Shown: positions 7,554 to 14,738 of the stretch, one piece after another | How the letters are laid out: each line of letters begins with the position of its first letter | How positions within the stretch are numbered: the stretch's first letter is position 1 | Source: Curtobacterium sp. SGAir0471 | GTDB lineage: Bacteria; Actinomycetota; Actinomycetes; Actinomycetales; Microbacteriaceae | Reading direction: 5' to 3' | Assembly (NCBI RefSeq): GCF_005490985.1 | Contig: NZ_CP027869.1 | Span: 2,604,001 to 2,668,000, forward strand | DNA length: 64,000 nt | Notes under the pieces: model-generated | Database searches by the model: none | What the model saw: the letters and a program-made list of their open reading frames with translations, nothing else | Told to the model about the DNA's origin: nothing | Position numbers and translations under genes: made by a program

Positions 7554-9059
7554 ATGACACCCGAGCGCGGCAGCACCGAAGCCGGCAGCACCGAACGCAC
7601 CCGGCTCGTCCTCCCCGGGCAGTACGGCCCGCTGTTCGACGACGGCGGCCCCGCGCTCGTGGTCGAGGCGCGTGAGTTCTTCACCGCCCGCCCGATGCAC
7701 CGGGCGAAGGCGCACCTCTGGCTGAGCGCCCTGCGACACCGGGTGCGCGAGCTCGGCGACCGGGCCGAGCACGTGCAGGTGGAGAGCCTGAAGGACGCCC
7801 TGGTCGGACGCGACGACCTCGACGTGGTCGACCCGCCCTCCCGTACCCTCCGCGCGCAGGTCCGGCACTGGGGCCGCGGCACCGAGATCCTGCCGAGCCG
7901 CGGGTTCATCACCGACGAGGCCGAGTTCGCCGAGTGGGCCGCCGAGCGCACCGGTCGCTTCCGGATGGAGACCCACTACGAGCGGGTCCGCCGCCGTGAG
8001 GGCTGGCTGATGCAGTCGGACAAGCCGATCGGTGGGAAGTTCAGCCTCGACGACCAGAACCGCGAACCCCCGCCCAAGGGTGCGACGACGCTCGGGCTGC
8101 CGGAACCCTGGTGGCCGACCGAGGACGACATCGACGACGAGGTCCGGCACGACCTCGACCGCTGGGAGCGCGACGGCGAGGTCCGGTTCGTCGGCCGGGA
8201 CGACACGCGCCGCTTCGCCGTCACCGCCGACGAGGCCAGGCAGGCGCTCGACGACTTCGTGCAGGTCCGCCTGGGCGACTTCGGCCCGTTCGAGGACGCC
8301 ACGCTCACCAACGACTGGACGATGGCGCACTCGCTGCTCAGCGTGCCGATGAACCTCGGCGTGCTCGACCCCTTCGAGGTCGTCGAGGCAGCACTCACCG
8401 CCCACCGCGACCACGACGCCCCGCTCGCGAGCGTCGAGGGCTTCGTCCGCCAGGTCGCCGGCTGGCGGGACTACGTCTGGCACCTCTACTGGTGGTTCGG
8501 CGACGACTACGGCGCCGAGGAGAACGCCCTCGACGCGCACGAGCGGCTCCCCCGCTGGTGGCGCGAGCTCGACGCGTCGGAGATCGACGCGGTCTGCCTG
8601 TCCACCGCGATCGAGGGCCTGCACGACCACGGCTGGCTGCACCACATCCAGCGACTGATGGTGCTCGGCAACTGGGCGCTGCAGCGCGGCTACGACCCGG
8701 TCCACCTGACCGAGTGGTTCACCGACGTCTTCGTCGACGGCACCGACTGGGTGATGCCGGCGAACATCATCGGGATGTCGCAGCACGCCGACGGCGGCAT
8801 GGTGGCGACGAAGCCGTACGCGTCCGGCGGCCGGTACATCGACCGGATGTCCGACCACTGCGGCGGGTGCCGGTACGACCCGACGAAGCGGCTCGGCGAG
8901 GACGCCTGCCCCTTCACCGCCGGCTACTGGGCGTTCCTGTCGCGCACCGAGCCCGCCCTGCGGGACAACAACCGGATGGCGCGGCCGCTCCAGCAGATGC
9001 GGAAGCTGGCGGACCTCGACGAGGTGGTGGCGCAGGAGGCGCGACGCGGCACGCCCTGA
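7554..9059 (+). CDS. Iron-sulfur bacterial photolyase (PhrB/FeS-BCP type)
   Basis: A 501-residue flavoprotein of the deoxyribodipyrimidine-photolyase-related family, whose known members repair (6-4) photoproducts in light with FAD, a ribityllumazine antenna and a 4Fe-4S cluster. The family's four cluster cysteines are in place: Cys348 in EIDAVCLST, Cys436 and Cys439 in DHCGGC, and Cys452 in EDACPF. Their spacing is the same as in the characterised Agrobacterium PhrB. The C-terminal FAD-binding region is recognisable (TDWVMPANIIGMSQHADGG, then KPYASGGRYIDRMS). It starts at ATG 7554. It lies alone, after a repeat element and before a strong hairpin. It is full length, so an active repair enzyme is likely; a cryptochrome-like signalling role cannot be excluded. 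Confidence 0.93.
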   Translation: MTPERGSTEAGSTERTRLVLPGQYGPLFDDGGPALVVEAREFFTARPMHRAKAHLWLSALRHRVRELGDRAEHVQVESLKDALVGRDDLDVVDPPSRTLRAQVRHWGRGTEILPSRGFITDEAEFAEWAAERTGRFRMETHYERVRRREGWLMQSDKPIGGKFSLDDQNREPPPKGATTLGLPEPWWPTEDDIDDEVRHDLDRWERDGEVRFVGRDDTRRFAVTADEARQALDDFVQVRLGDFGPFEDATLTNDWTMAHSLLSVPMNLGVLDPFEVVEAALTAHRDHDAPLASVEGFVRQVAGWRDYVWHLYWWFGDDYGAEENALDAHERLPRWWRELDASEIDAVCLSTAIEGLHDHGWLHHIQRLMVLGNWALQRGYDPVHLTEWFTDVFVDGTDWVMPANIIGMSQHADGGMVATKPYASGGRYIDRMSDHCGGCRYDPTKRLGEDACPFTAGYWAFLSRTEPALRDNNRMARPLQQMRKLADLDEVVAQEARRGTP

Positions 9060-9090
9060 CCGGCCACGGTCCGTCAGGTGACGACACGAC

Positions 9091-9132
9091 GGACGGGAGG
9101 CCCGTGGCGGCACCGCCACGGGTCTCCCGTCC
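9091..9132. terminator. Strong hairpin after the photolyase gene
   Basis: Arms of 20 bases (9091-9110 and 9113-9132) are complementary except for one G-T pair. The outer part is GGACGGGAG...CTCCCGTCC, a core shared by hairpins at several other gene ends in this window. A second short hairpin (CCTCCG 9141-9146 with CGGAGG 9155-9160) follows. Confidence 0.75.
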
Positions 9133-9194
9133 GCCGTCCCCCTCCGCCTGCAGACGGAGGCTCCCACAGCGGAGGCACCGGTAGGGTCGGGCCC

Positions 9195-10526
9195 GTGGCC
9201 AGCAACGAAGCGTTCGACGACCGGTACGACCTGCGCGAGTTCGCGCCCACGACCGACGCGCAGGGGGCGCCGTCAGCGGAGACGGAGGCGTGGATGCACG
9301 CCGTGGAGCTGGGGTTCCACGAGGCGCACCCCGATGCCGAGGGCGCCGCGCGGATGGCGTCGCACTTCATCGCCGACCAGGAGACGTTCCTCGGGGTCTA
9401 CCTGCGCGACCCCTTCCCCGGTTCGGTCGACGAGACCTGGCCGGCCGGCACCTTCACGTGGTTCCGCAAGCGCCTGACGTGGGGCGAGGGCGCCTCGATC
9501 GACACCCAGGCGATCTCCGCCGTGACGGTGCGCCCGACCGAGCGTCGGCGCGGGATCCTCCGCCGGATGATGACCCACGCGCTCGAGCGTGGCGTGGCCG
9601 AGGGCTACGCCGTCGCGTCGCTCACCGCCTCCGAGGGGACGATCTACCGACGCTTCGGGTTCGGGTGCGCGATCCGCGAGCGGGCCGTCCGCGTCCGTCG
9701 TGCGCGCGCGCTGCCGTTGATCGCCCCGACCACCGGCACCGTGACCGTCGTGACGCCGGAGTGGCTCGCCGCCGGCCCCGGCCGCGCCGTCTTCGACCGC
9801 TTCGACGCCCGGACGCCGGGGTCCATGGTCCGGAACACCGGCACCTGGCCGATCGTCTTCGGCGAGCGGAACGGCGACGGCTCCCCCGCGAAGGACGTCC
9901 GTGCCGCGGTGCACCGCCCGGAGGTGGCAGGGTCCGACCCTGCAGAGATCGACGGCTACGTGACCTGGCGCGTCAAGGAGGGCCGTGGTGAGGACACCGT
10001 GCTCGAGGTCGTGGATCTCGTGTACGCGACCGACGACGCCTACCTGTCCCTGTGGGAGTTCCTGTTGTCGATCGACCTGAACGACGTGGTGCGGTACAAC
10101 CGCTCACGCCTCGACGACCCGATCGTCGCGGCCCTCGGCGACAACCGCGCGTACGACGTCGAGCACGAGGAGGACCACGTCTGGTTGCGGGTGCTCGACA
10201 TGCCGGCGGTGCTCACCAGCCGGCCGTACGCGGTCGACGGCACGCTGACGCTCGCGGTGTCGGACGCGATGGGGTTCGCAGCGGGGACCTACCGGCTCGA
10301 CGTCGTCGACGGGCAGGGCACGGTCACGCGCCTGTCCGACCGTGACGACGGCGAGGCCGATCTGCGGCTCGACGTGGCGGACCTCGGCGCGGTGCTCATC
10401 GGCTCGGTGTCCCCGGTGACGCTGGCGGCGGCCGGACTCGTGCGTGCGGTGGACCCGGCGGCGCCGGCGTTGCTCCGGGCGATGCTCACGCCGGCGCGGA
10501 CGCCGCACGGGATCACCTACTTCTGA
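9195..10526 (+). CDS. Eis-family GNAT N-acetyltransferase
   Basis: A 443-residue protein with the tripartite layout of Eis: an N-terminal GNAT domain with the acetyl-CoA loop VRPTERRRGILRRMM near residue 110, a second GNAT-like domain, and a C-terminal SCP2-like domain ending in a free Phe (GITYF). In Eis the C-terminal Phe carboxylate is the catalytic base, so activity is likely conserved. Eis enzymes acetylate amines, including aminoglycosides and protein lysines; the natural substrate here is unknown. The GTG at 9195 is chosen because an earlier in-frame ATG at 9078 would run through the hairpin region. The stop overlaps the next gene's start, so the two are translationally coupled. Confidence 0.85.
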   Translation: MASNEAFDDRYDLREFAPTTDAQGAPSAETEAWMHAVELGFHEAHPDAEGAARMASHFIADQETFLGVYLRDPFPGSVDETWPAGTFTWFRKRLTWGEGASIDTQAISAVTVRPTERRRGILRRMMTHALERGVAEGYAVASLTASEGTIYRRFGFGCAIRERAVRVRRARALPLIAPTTGTVTVVTPEWLAAGPGRAVFDRFDARTPGSMVRNTGTWPIVFGERNGDGSPAKDVRAAVHRPEVAGSDPAEIDGYVTWRVKEGRGEDTVLEVVDLVYATDDAYLSLWEFLLSIDLNDVVRYNRSRLDDPIVAALGDNRAYDVEHEEDHVWLRVLDMPAVLTSRPYAVDGTLTLAVSDAMGFAAGTYRLDVVDGQGTVTRLSDRDDGEADLRLDVADLGAVLIGSVSPVTLAAAGLVRAVDPAAPALLRAMLTPARTPHGITYF

Positions 10527-10990
10527 TGCCGGACGGCGAGCTCTCCACGTCGATCGGACGTGCGCGGCAGGCCGTGGCCGTGCTGGCCTCCCCGACGCTC
10601 CGCGCCGCAGTGGTCGGAGGCGGGACGCTCGACGACCGGACCGCGGCGGCCGTGGCGGCGTTCGACTGGCTGGGCGACGACGGACCGGACAGCGCCGTGC
10701 TCGGACGGACGACGAAGGACCTGCAGCGGTTGCAGGGCGCGGCGGCGCTGCTCGAGTTCGGGCGGATCGAGCGCGTGCCCGCGCCGGAGGACCAGCGGCA
10801 CCCGCTGTCGGTGCGCATCGTCGGAATCGTCGGGGATCGCCTCGGTCGAACGCGTCCGGTGTCGGAGCGCGAGCTCAACGCGGCGATCGCGATGCTCTGC
10901 GCCGACGTCGCGATCGTGCGGCGCGACGCGGTCGACCTCAGCGTGCTCGAGCGGACAGACGACGGCGCGGCGTACCGCTTCGTCGGCTGA
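10526..10990 (+). CDS. DUF2087-containing protein
   Basis: A 154-residue cytoplasmic protein. The C-terminal third carries the pattern of DUF2087: RPVSERELNAAIAMLCADVA, then a basic RRDAVDLSVLERTDDGAAYR that ends the domain, which resembles a small winged helix. The N-terminal half is helical and may be another winged helix. The start ATG shares a base with the previous stop (TGATG), so it is co-translated with the Eis-like enzyme. A DNA-binding role is plausible but not shown. Confidence 0.7.
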   Translation: MPDGELSTSIGRARQAVAVLASPTLRAAVVGGGTLDDRTAAAVAAFDWLGDDGPDSAVLGRTTKDLQRLQGAAALLEFGRIERVPAPEDQRHPLSVRIVGIVGDRLGRTRPVSERELNAAIAMLCADVAIVRRDAVDLSVLERTDDGAAYRFVG

Positions 10991-11014
10991 CACGCAGCGC
11001 CGCCTCCGCAGAAC

Positions 11015-11108
11015 GCAACGGCGGCGACTCCTCGCCGCGGTGTACCGCTGCGAGGAGCCGCCGACGTTGCGTGTCGAGGAGGCCCGGGCAGGTCCTGCTG
11101 CCCGGGCC
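11015..11108. terminator. Two hairpins between convergent genes
   Basis: First hairpin: 21-base arms at 11015-11035 and 11050-11070 with two mismatches. Second: GGCCCGGGCAG at 11081-11091 and CTGCCCGGGCC at 11098-11108, perfect. They sit between the convergent DUF2087 and NlpC/P60 genes and can terminate both strands. Confidence 0.65.
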
Positions 11109-11116
11109 CCCTCACG

Positions 11117-12649
11117 TCACTGCGCCAGGATCGCGGGGCTGGTCCCCGGTTGCATCCCCACGCCGAACGACGTCGCTGCATCGTCGTTCGTGACCGACCA
11201 GAGGTCGCTGCTGTTGGTCTGCACCGCCACCACGTACCCGCTGCCGACCTCGGCGATCGCCGGGCTGGTCCCGGCAGCCATGCCGATGTCGAACGCGGTC
11301 GCCGCCTTGCCGTCGGTGATCGTCCAGAGCTTCCCGGTGTTCGTCTGCACCGCGATGACGTACCCGCCGGACGGGAGCGCCAGGATCGACGGACTCGTAC
11401 CGGCGAGCATGCCCACCGGGAACGCCGTCGCGGCCTTCGTGTTCGTCACGCTCCACAGGGCGCCGGTGTTCGTCTGCGCCGCGATGACGTAGCCGCCGTT
11501 CGCCGTAGCGGTGATCGACGGACTCGTCCCCGCCTTCATGCCGACGTTGAAGTCGGTCGCGGCCTTGGTGTCGGTGATGCTCCAGAGGTCACCACTGTTC
11601 GTCTGCACTGCAACCACGTAGCCGCTGCCGACCTTCGCGATGGACGGGCTGGTCCCTGCTGCCATCCCCACCGGGAACGCCGTGGCGGCCTTGGTGTTCG
11701 TGATCGTCCAGAGCGCGCCCGTGTTCGTCTGCACTGCGATGACGTACCCACCACCCGAGGTCGGGATGATCGACGGACTCGTCCCCGCCTTCATCCCCAC
11801 CGGGAACGAGGTCGCTGCGCCGTCGGACGTGATCGTCCACAGGGCGCCGCCCGCGGCCTGGAAGGCGGTGACGTACTTGCCCCCACCGAGCGTCGCGATC
11901 GCGGGGCTGGTCCCCGATGCGACGCCGACCGGGTACGCCGTCGCCGCCTTGCTCGCGGTGACGCTCCAGAGCTTCCCGGTGTTGACCTGCTCGGCTGTCA
12001 CGTACGAGGTCGTGTGCACGGTGCCCGCGCCGGACCCGGATCCGGACAGCGAGCCGCTCGGGCGCCCGACCACGTCGAGGAGTTGCTCCCCGGGCTCGGA
12101 CCAGAGCGTCTGCTCCTTCACGCCCTCACCCGGAGCAGCCGCTGCCACCATGTACCCGTTGCCCAGGTAGATGCCGTCGTGCAGGAAGTTGCCCGAGGTC
12201 GTGCCGTCCGAGGTCCAGAACAGGACGTCCCCGGGCTCGGCGTCCGCGCGGGAGACCAGGTGCCCCGCGAGTGCGGCGTACTCGTCCCCGACGACCGGGC
12301 GGGACGCCCCGTCGGACAGGTCGACGCCTGCCTGCAGGTACGACTTCCACACCAGGCCCGAGCAGTCCCAGGCACTGGGACCGTTACCCCCGAGCTGGTA
12401 GTAGGTGCTCGAGTTCGGCCCGCCGTCGCTCGAGCTCCACATGCTCTCGGCGTAGGCGATCGCACTGTTCGCAGCAGCCGAGGGCCCACCCCCGGTGTCC
12501 AGGCCTGGTTGGCTCGCCACGGCCGGGGCCGCGAGGCCGATCGACCCGACGATGGCGACCGCGGCAGCCGCGACCCCGATGAACGTCTTCTTCGCCCGCC
12601 AGCGCACCGACACCGGTGACACTGCGGGATCCCCATGCGTGTTGATCAC
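11117..12649 (-). CDS. Secreted NlpC/P60 peptidase with seven propeller-like repeats
   Basis: A 510-residue exported protein. Residues 15-46 are a signal peptide with basic RWRAKK and a long hydrophobic core. Residues 60-195 are an NlpC/P60 domain, with catalytic Cys96 in AWDCSGLVW and His157 in FLHDGIYLG; such enzymes cut peptidoglycan stem peptides. Residues 212-510 are seven tandem repeats of about 43 residues, each with a hydrophobic strand, AVQTNTGALWTI-type segment, KAATAFPVGM and AGTSPSI. Seven such units would close a beta-propeller, as in PLL-type sugar lectins or tectonins. The repeats could anchor the enzyme to cell-wall sugars. The start may be the ATG at 12649 or a GTG closer to the signal peptide. 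It is monocistronic. Confidence 0.85.
   Translation of the reverse strand: MINTHGDPAVSPVSVRWRAKKTFIGVAAAAVAIVGSIGLAAPAVASQPGLDTGGGPSAAANSAIAYAESMWSSSDGGPNSSTYYQLGGNGPSAWDCSGLVWKSYLQAGVDLSDGASRPVVGDEYAALAGHLVSRADAEPGDVLFWTSDGTTSGNFLHDGIYLGNGYMVAAAAPGEGVKEQTLWSEPGEQLLDVVGRPSGSLSGSGSGAGTVHTTSYVTAEQVNTGKLWSVTASKAATAYPVGVASGTSPAIATLGGGKYVTAFQAAGGALWTITSDGAATSFPVGMKAGTSPSIIPTSGGGYVIAVQTNTGALWTITNTKAATAFPVGMAAGTSPSIAKVGSGYVVAVQTNSGDLWSITDTKAATDFNVGMKAGTSPSITATANGGYVIAAQTNTGALWSVTNTKAATAFPVGMLAGTSPSILALPSGGYVIAVQTNTGKLWTITDGKAATAFDIGMAAGTSPAIAEVGSGYVVAVQTNSSDLWSVTNDDAATSFGVGMQPGTSPAILAQ
11120..12016 (-). repeat. Seven in-frame tandem repeats of about 128 bases
   Basis: The repeats encode the propeller-like region of the NlpC/P60 protein. 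Copies 3 to 6 are the most alike. The third and sixth, and the fourth and seventh, share details such as VGSGYVVAVQTNS, suggesting block duplication of several units. Confidence 0.8.
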
Positions 12650-12767
12650 GACCGAACTCTCGATCGCCGTCCACGCCGCGACAAGTCCCGCAATGTGCGG
12701 ACCGGCGGGGGACGAACCCAGTGTCCGTCAGGGCTCCGGCCCGTCGAGGTGTGGAGAGTCTCAGCGG

Positions 12768-12795
12768 CACGCCCGGGATCCGGGTCCCCGGCGTG
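12768..12795 (-). terminator. Hairpin after the peptide importer operon
   Basis: CACGCC (12768-12773) pairs with GGCGTG (12790-12795) and a GGG/CCC pair extends inward past a mismatch. It follows the last gene of the importer operon by 9 bases. Confidence 0.4.
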
Positions 12796-12804
12796 TGGGA
12801 AGGT

Positions 12805-13803
12805 TCAGGCCCGGCGGCGCACCCGCGGGTCGACGAACGCGTACACCACGTCCACGATCACGTTCGCGGTGACGATGAGGAGCGCCGAGAACACCGTGAA
12901 GCCGACGACCACCTGCAGGTCGAGGGTGTGCACCGCGTCGATGAGCAGCGCCCCGAGGCCCTGCATCGAGAACACCTTCTCGGTGATGACCGCACCGCCG
13001 AGCAGCGACCCGAGGTCGAGCCCGAACAGCGTCACGACGGGCAGGATCGCCGTCCGGAGCCCGTGCCGCACGACGACCTGGCGCTCGCGCAGCCCCTTGG
13101 CCCGAGCGGTCCGGACGAAGTCCTGCGACATCGACTCGAGCATCTCGCCACGGGTGAGCCGAGCGTAGATCGCCGCGCTGATGAACGCGAGCACGCACCA
13201 CGGCAGCACCAGGTGCGTCACCCAGCCGACCGGGTCCTCGACGAACGGCACGTACCCGCTCGTGGGCAACCACCCGAGGGTGAAGCCGAAGAGCAGGATC
13301 GCGAGCAGCCCGATCAGGTACGCGGGCGAGGACACCCCGGCGACGGCGACGGTCATGACGGCGCGGTCGGCGAGCGTCCCCCGCTTCAGCGCCGACACGG
13401 TACCGCCCGCGACACCGGCGACGAGCCACAGCACGGCGGCACCGACGGCGATCGACGCGGTGACGGGCAGGCGCGACGCGATGAGGTTCGTGACGCTGTC
13501 GTGCAGCTGGAACGAGTACCCGAAGCAGGGTGCCGCGCACGTGATCGTCGACGCGCCGGAGCCGAACGTGCGACCGGCGAAGATGCCGGCGAGGTACGCC
13601 CCGAACTGCGCGAACCACGGCTTGTCCGTGCCGAGGAACGCCCGCACCTCCGCGAGTCGCTCCGGCGTGCACGGCTTGTCGCAGATCGCACGCGCCGGGT
13701 TCGTCGGCAGCAGCATGAACAGCGCGTAGGTGATCGCCGCGACGACGAACAGCACGACGACGGCGCCGAGGATCCGGATCGCCAGGAAGCGGAAGGTCGT
13801 CAC
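12805..13803 (-). CDS. Peptide/nickel-type ABC importer permease (DppB-like)
   Basis: A 332-residue inner permease of the DppB/OppB/NikB family. Six hydrophobic segments are visible, with the first starting at residue 8 and the family's extracytoplasmic region after it (residues 35-95). That region contains extra cysteines: ICDKPC at the start and ITCAAPCFGYS later. The coupling motif is EMLESMSQDFVRTARAKGL, which docks on the ATPase. It starts with GTG at 13803, overlapping the upstream permease's stop (GTGA). It is the last gene of the operon, pairing with the DppC-like permease to form the pore. The substrate may be a peptide or another solute of this family. Confidence 0.92.
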   Translation of the reverse strand: MTTFRFLAIRILGAVVVLFVVAAITYALFMLLPTNPARAICDKPCTPERLAEVRAFLGTDKPWFAQFGAYLAGIFAGRTFGSGASTITCAAPCFGYSFQLHDSVTNLIASRLPVTASIAVGAAVLWLVAGVAGGTVSALKRGTLADRAVMTVAVAGVSSPAYLIGLLAILLFGFTLGWLPTSGYVPFVEDPVGWVTHLVLPWCVLAFISAAIYARLTRGEMLESMSQDFVRTARAKGLRERQVVVRHGLRTAILPVVTLFGLDLGSLLGGAVITEKVFSMQGLGALLIDAVHTLDLQVVVGFTVFSALLIVTANVIVDVVYAFVDPRVRRRA

Positions 13804-14738
13804 CGGTCGACTCCTCGCGGGTCGAGGGCGTCGCGCAGGGCGTCACCGAGCACGTTGAAGGCGAGGGTGATGAGGAACAGTGCGGCTCCGGGGAAGACGA
13901 GGTACATCGGGTCGGTCTGCACCCAGCCGATGGCGTCGCCGATGCTGCGGCCCCACGACGGCGTCGGCGGGTTCACCCCGACGGCCAGGAAGGACAGCGC
14001 GGCCTCGGCACCGATCATCGACGGGATCGAGATGGTCGCGTAGACGGTGATCGTCGCGGCGAGGTTCGGCAGGAGCTGCTTGCGGATGACGTGCCAGCGC
14101 CCCGCGCCCATCGCCGTCGAGGCGACGACGTAGTTCCGGCTGACGAGCGAGAGCGTCTGCCCCCGCACGACGCGGGCGACCGAGGGCCAGCCGAAGAACC
14201 CGATCACGAGCACGACGAGCAGCGGCTTCGGGAACGACGTCGGCACGACCGCGGTGAGCGCGATCATGAAGACCAGGGACGGGAACCCGAAGATCACGTC
14301 GACGACGCGCGACAGCACCCGGTCGTACCACCCGCCGAGGAACCCCGTGGTGACACCGACGAGGACCCCGATGACGATCGACACGGCGGTCGCGGCGAGC
14401 CCGATCCCCAGCGAGGTCCGCGCGCCGTACGTCACGATCGCGAAGAGGTCGCGGCCGGTCAGCGGCTCGACGCCGAACCAGTGATCGCCGCTCACCCCGC
14501 CGGCAGCGCCGCGGGGCGCCCCGAAGTCGTTCAGCGCGTCGACGTCGTAGCGGTACGGGTCGCGCCCGGTGACGGCTGCGATGAGCGGTGCGGCGATCGC
14601 CACGACCACGAACACCGCGATGACGACCGCAGCGGCCACCGCCCAGCGGTCCCGACGGACCCGGCGCACGACGGCGCGGAACCCGGTGCTCCGTCCGGCC
14701 GACGCGGAGACGGGCCGGTCGACGACGTTCGCGGTCAC
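13800..14738 (-). CDS. Peptide/nickel-type ABC importer permease (DppC-like)
   Basis: A 312-residue partner permease. It has a first hydrophobic segment near residue 35, an extracytoplasmic loop (GDHWFGVEPLTGRDLFAIVTYGARTSL, the DppC signature HxxGTDxxGRD-like region) and five further segments. The ATPase-coupling helix contains SRNYVVASTAMGAGRWHVIRKQLLPN. It starts with GTG at 14738, overlapping the stop of the fused ATPase gene (GTGA); its own stop overlaps the start of the next gene. These overlaps point to tight translational coupling of the whole operon. Confidence 0.92.
   Translation of the reverse strand: MTANVVDRPVSASAGRSTGFRAVVRRVRRDRWAVAAAVVIAVFVVVAIAAPLIAAVTGRDPYRYDVDALNDFGAPRGAAGGVSGDHWFGVEPLTGRDLFAIVTYGARTSLGIGLAATAVSIVIGVLVGVTTGFLGGWYDRVLSRVVDVIFGFPSLVFMIALTAVVPTSFPKPLLVVLVIGFFGWPSVARVVRGQTLSLVSRNYVVASTAMGAGRWHVIRKQLLPNLAATITVYATISIPSMIGAEAALSFLAVGVNPPTPSWGRSIGDAIGWVQTDPMYLVFPGAALFLITLAFNVLGDALRDALDPRGVDR

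Noticed and set aside
9195-10526. Aminoglycoside resistance gene eis
   Set aside because: The family is clear but most members have no proven resistance role, and no resistance context such as a mobile element is present.
11120-12016. Regular repeats resembling a CRISPR array
   Set aside because: The units of about 128 bases are contiguous, in frame and encode protein repeats; there are no unique spacers.
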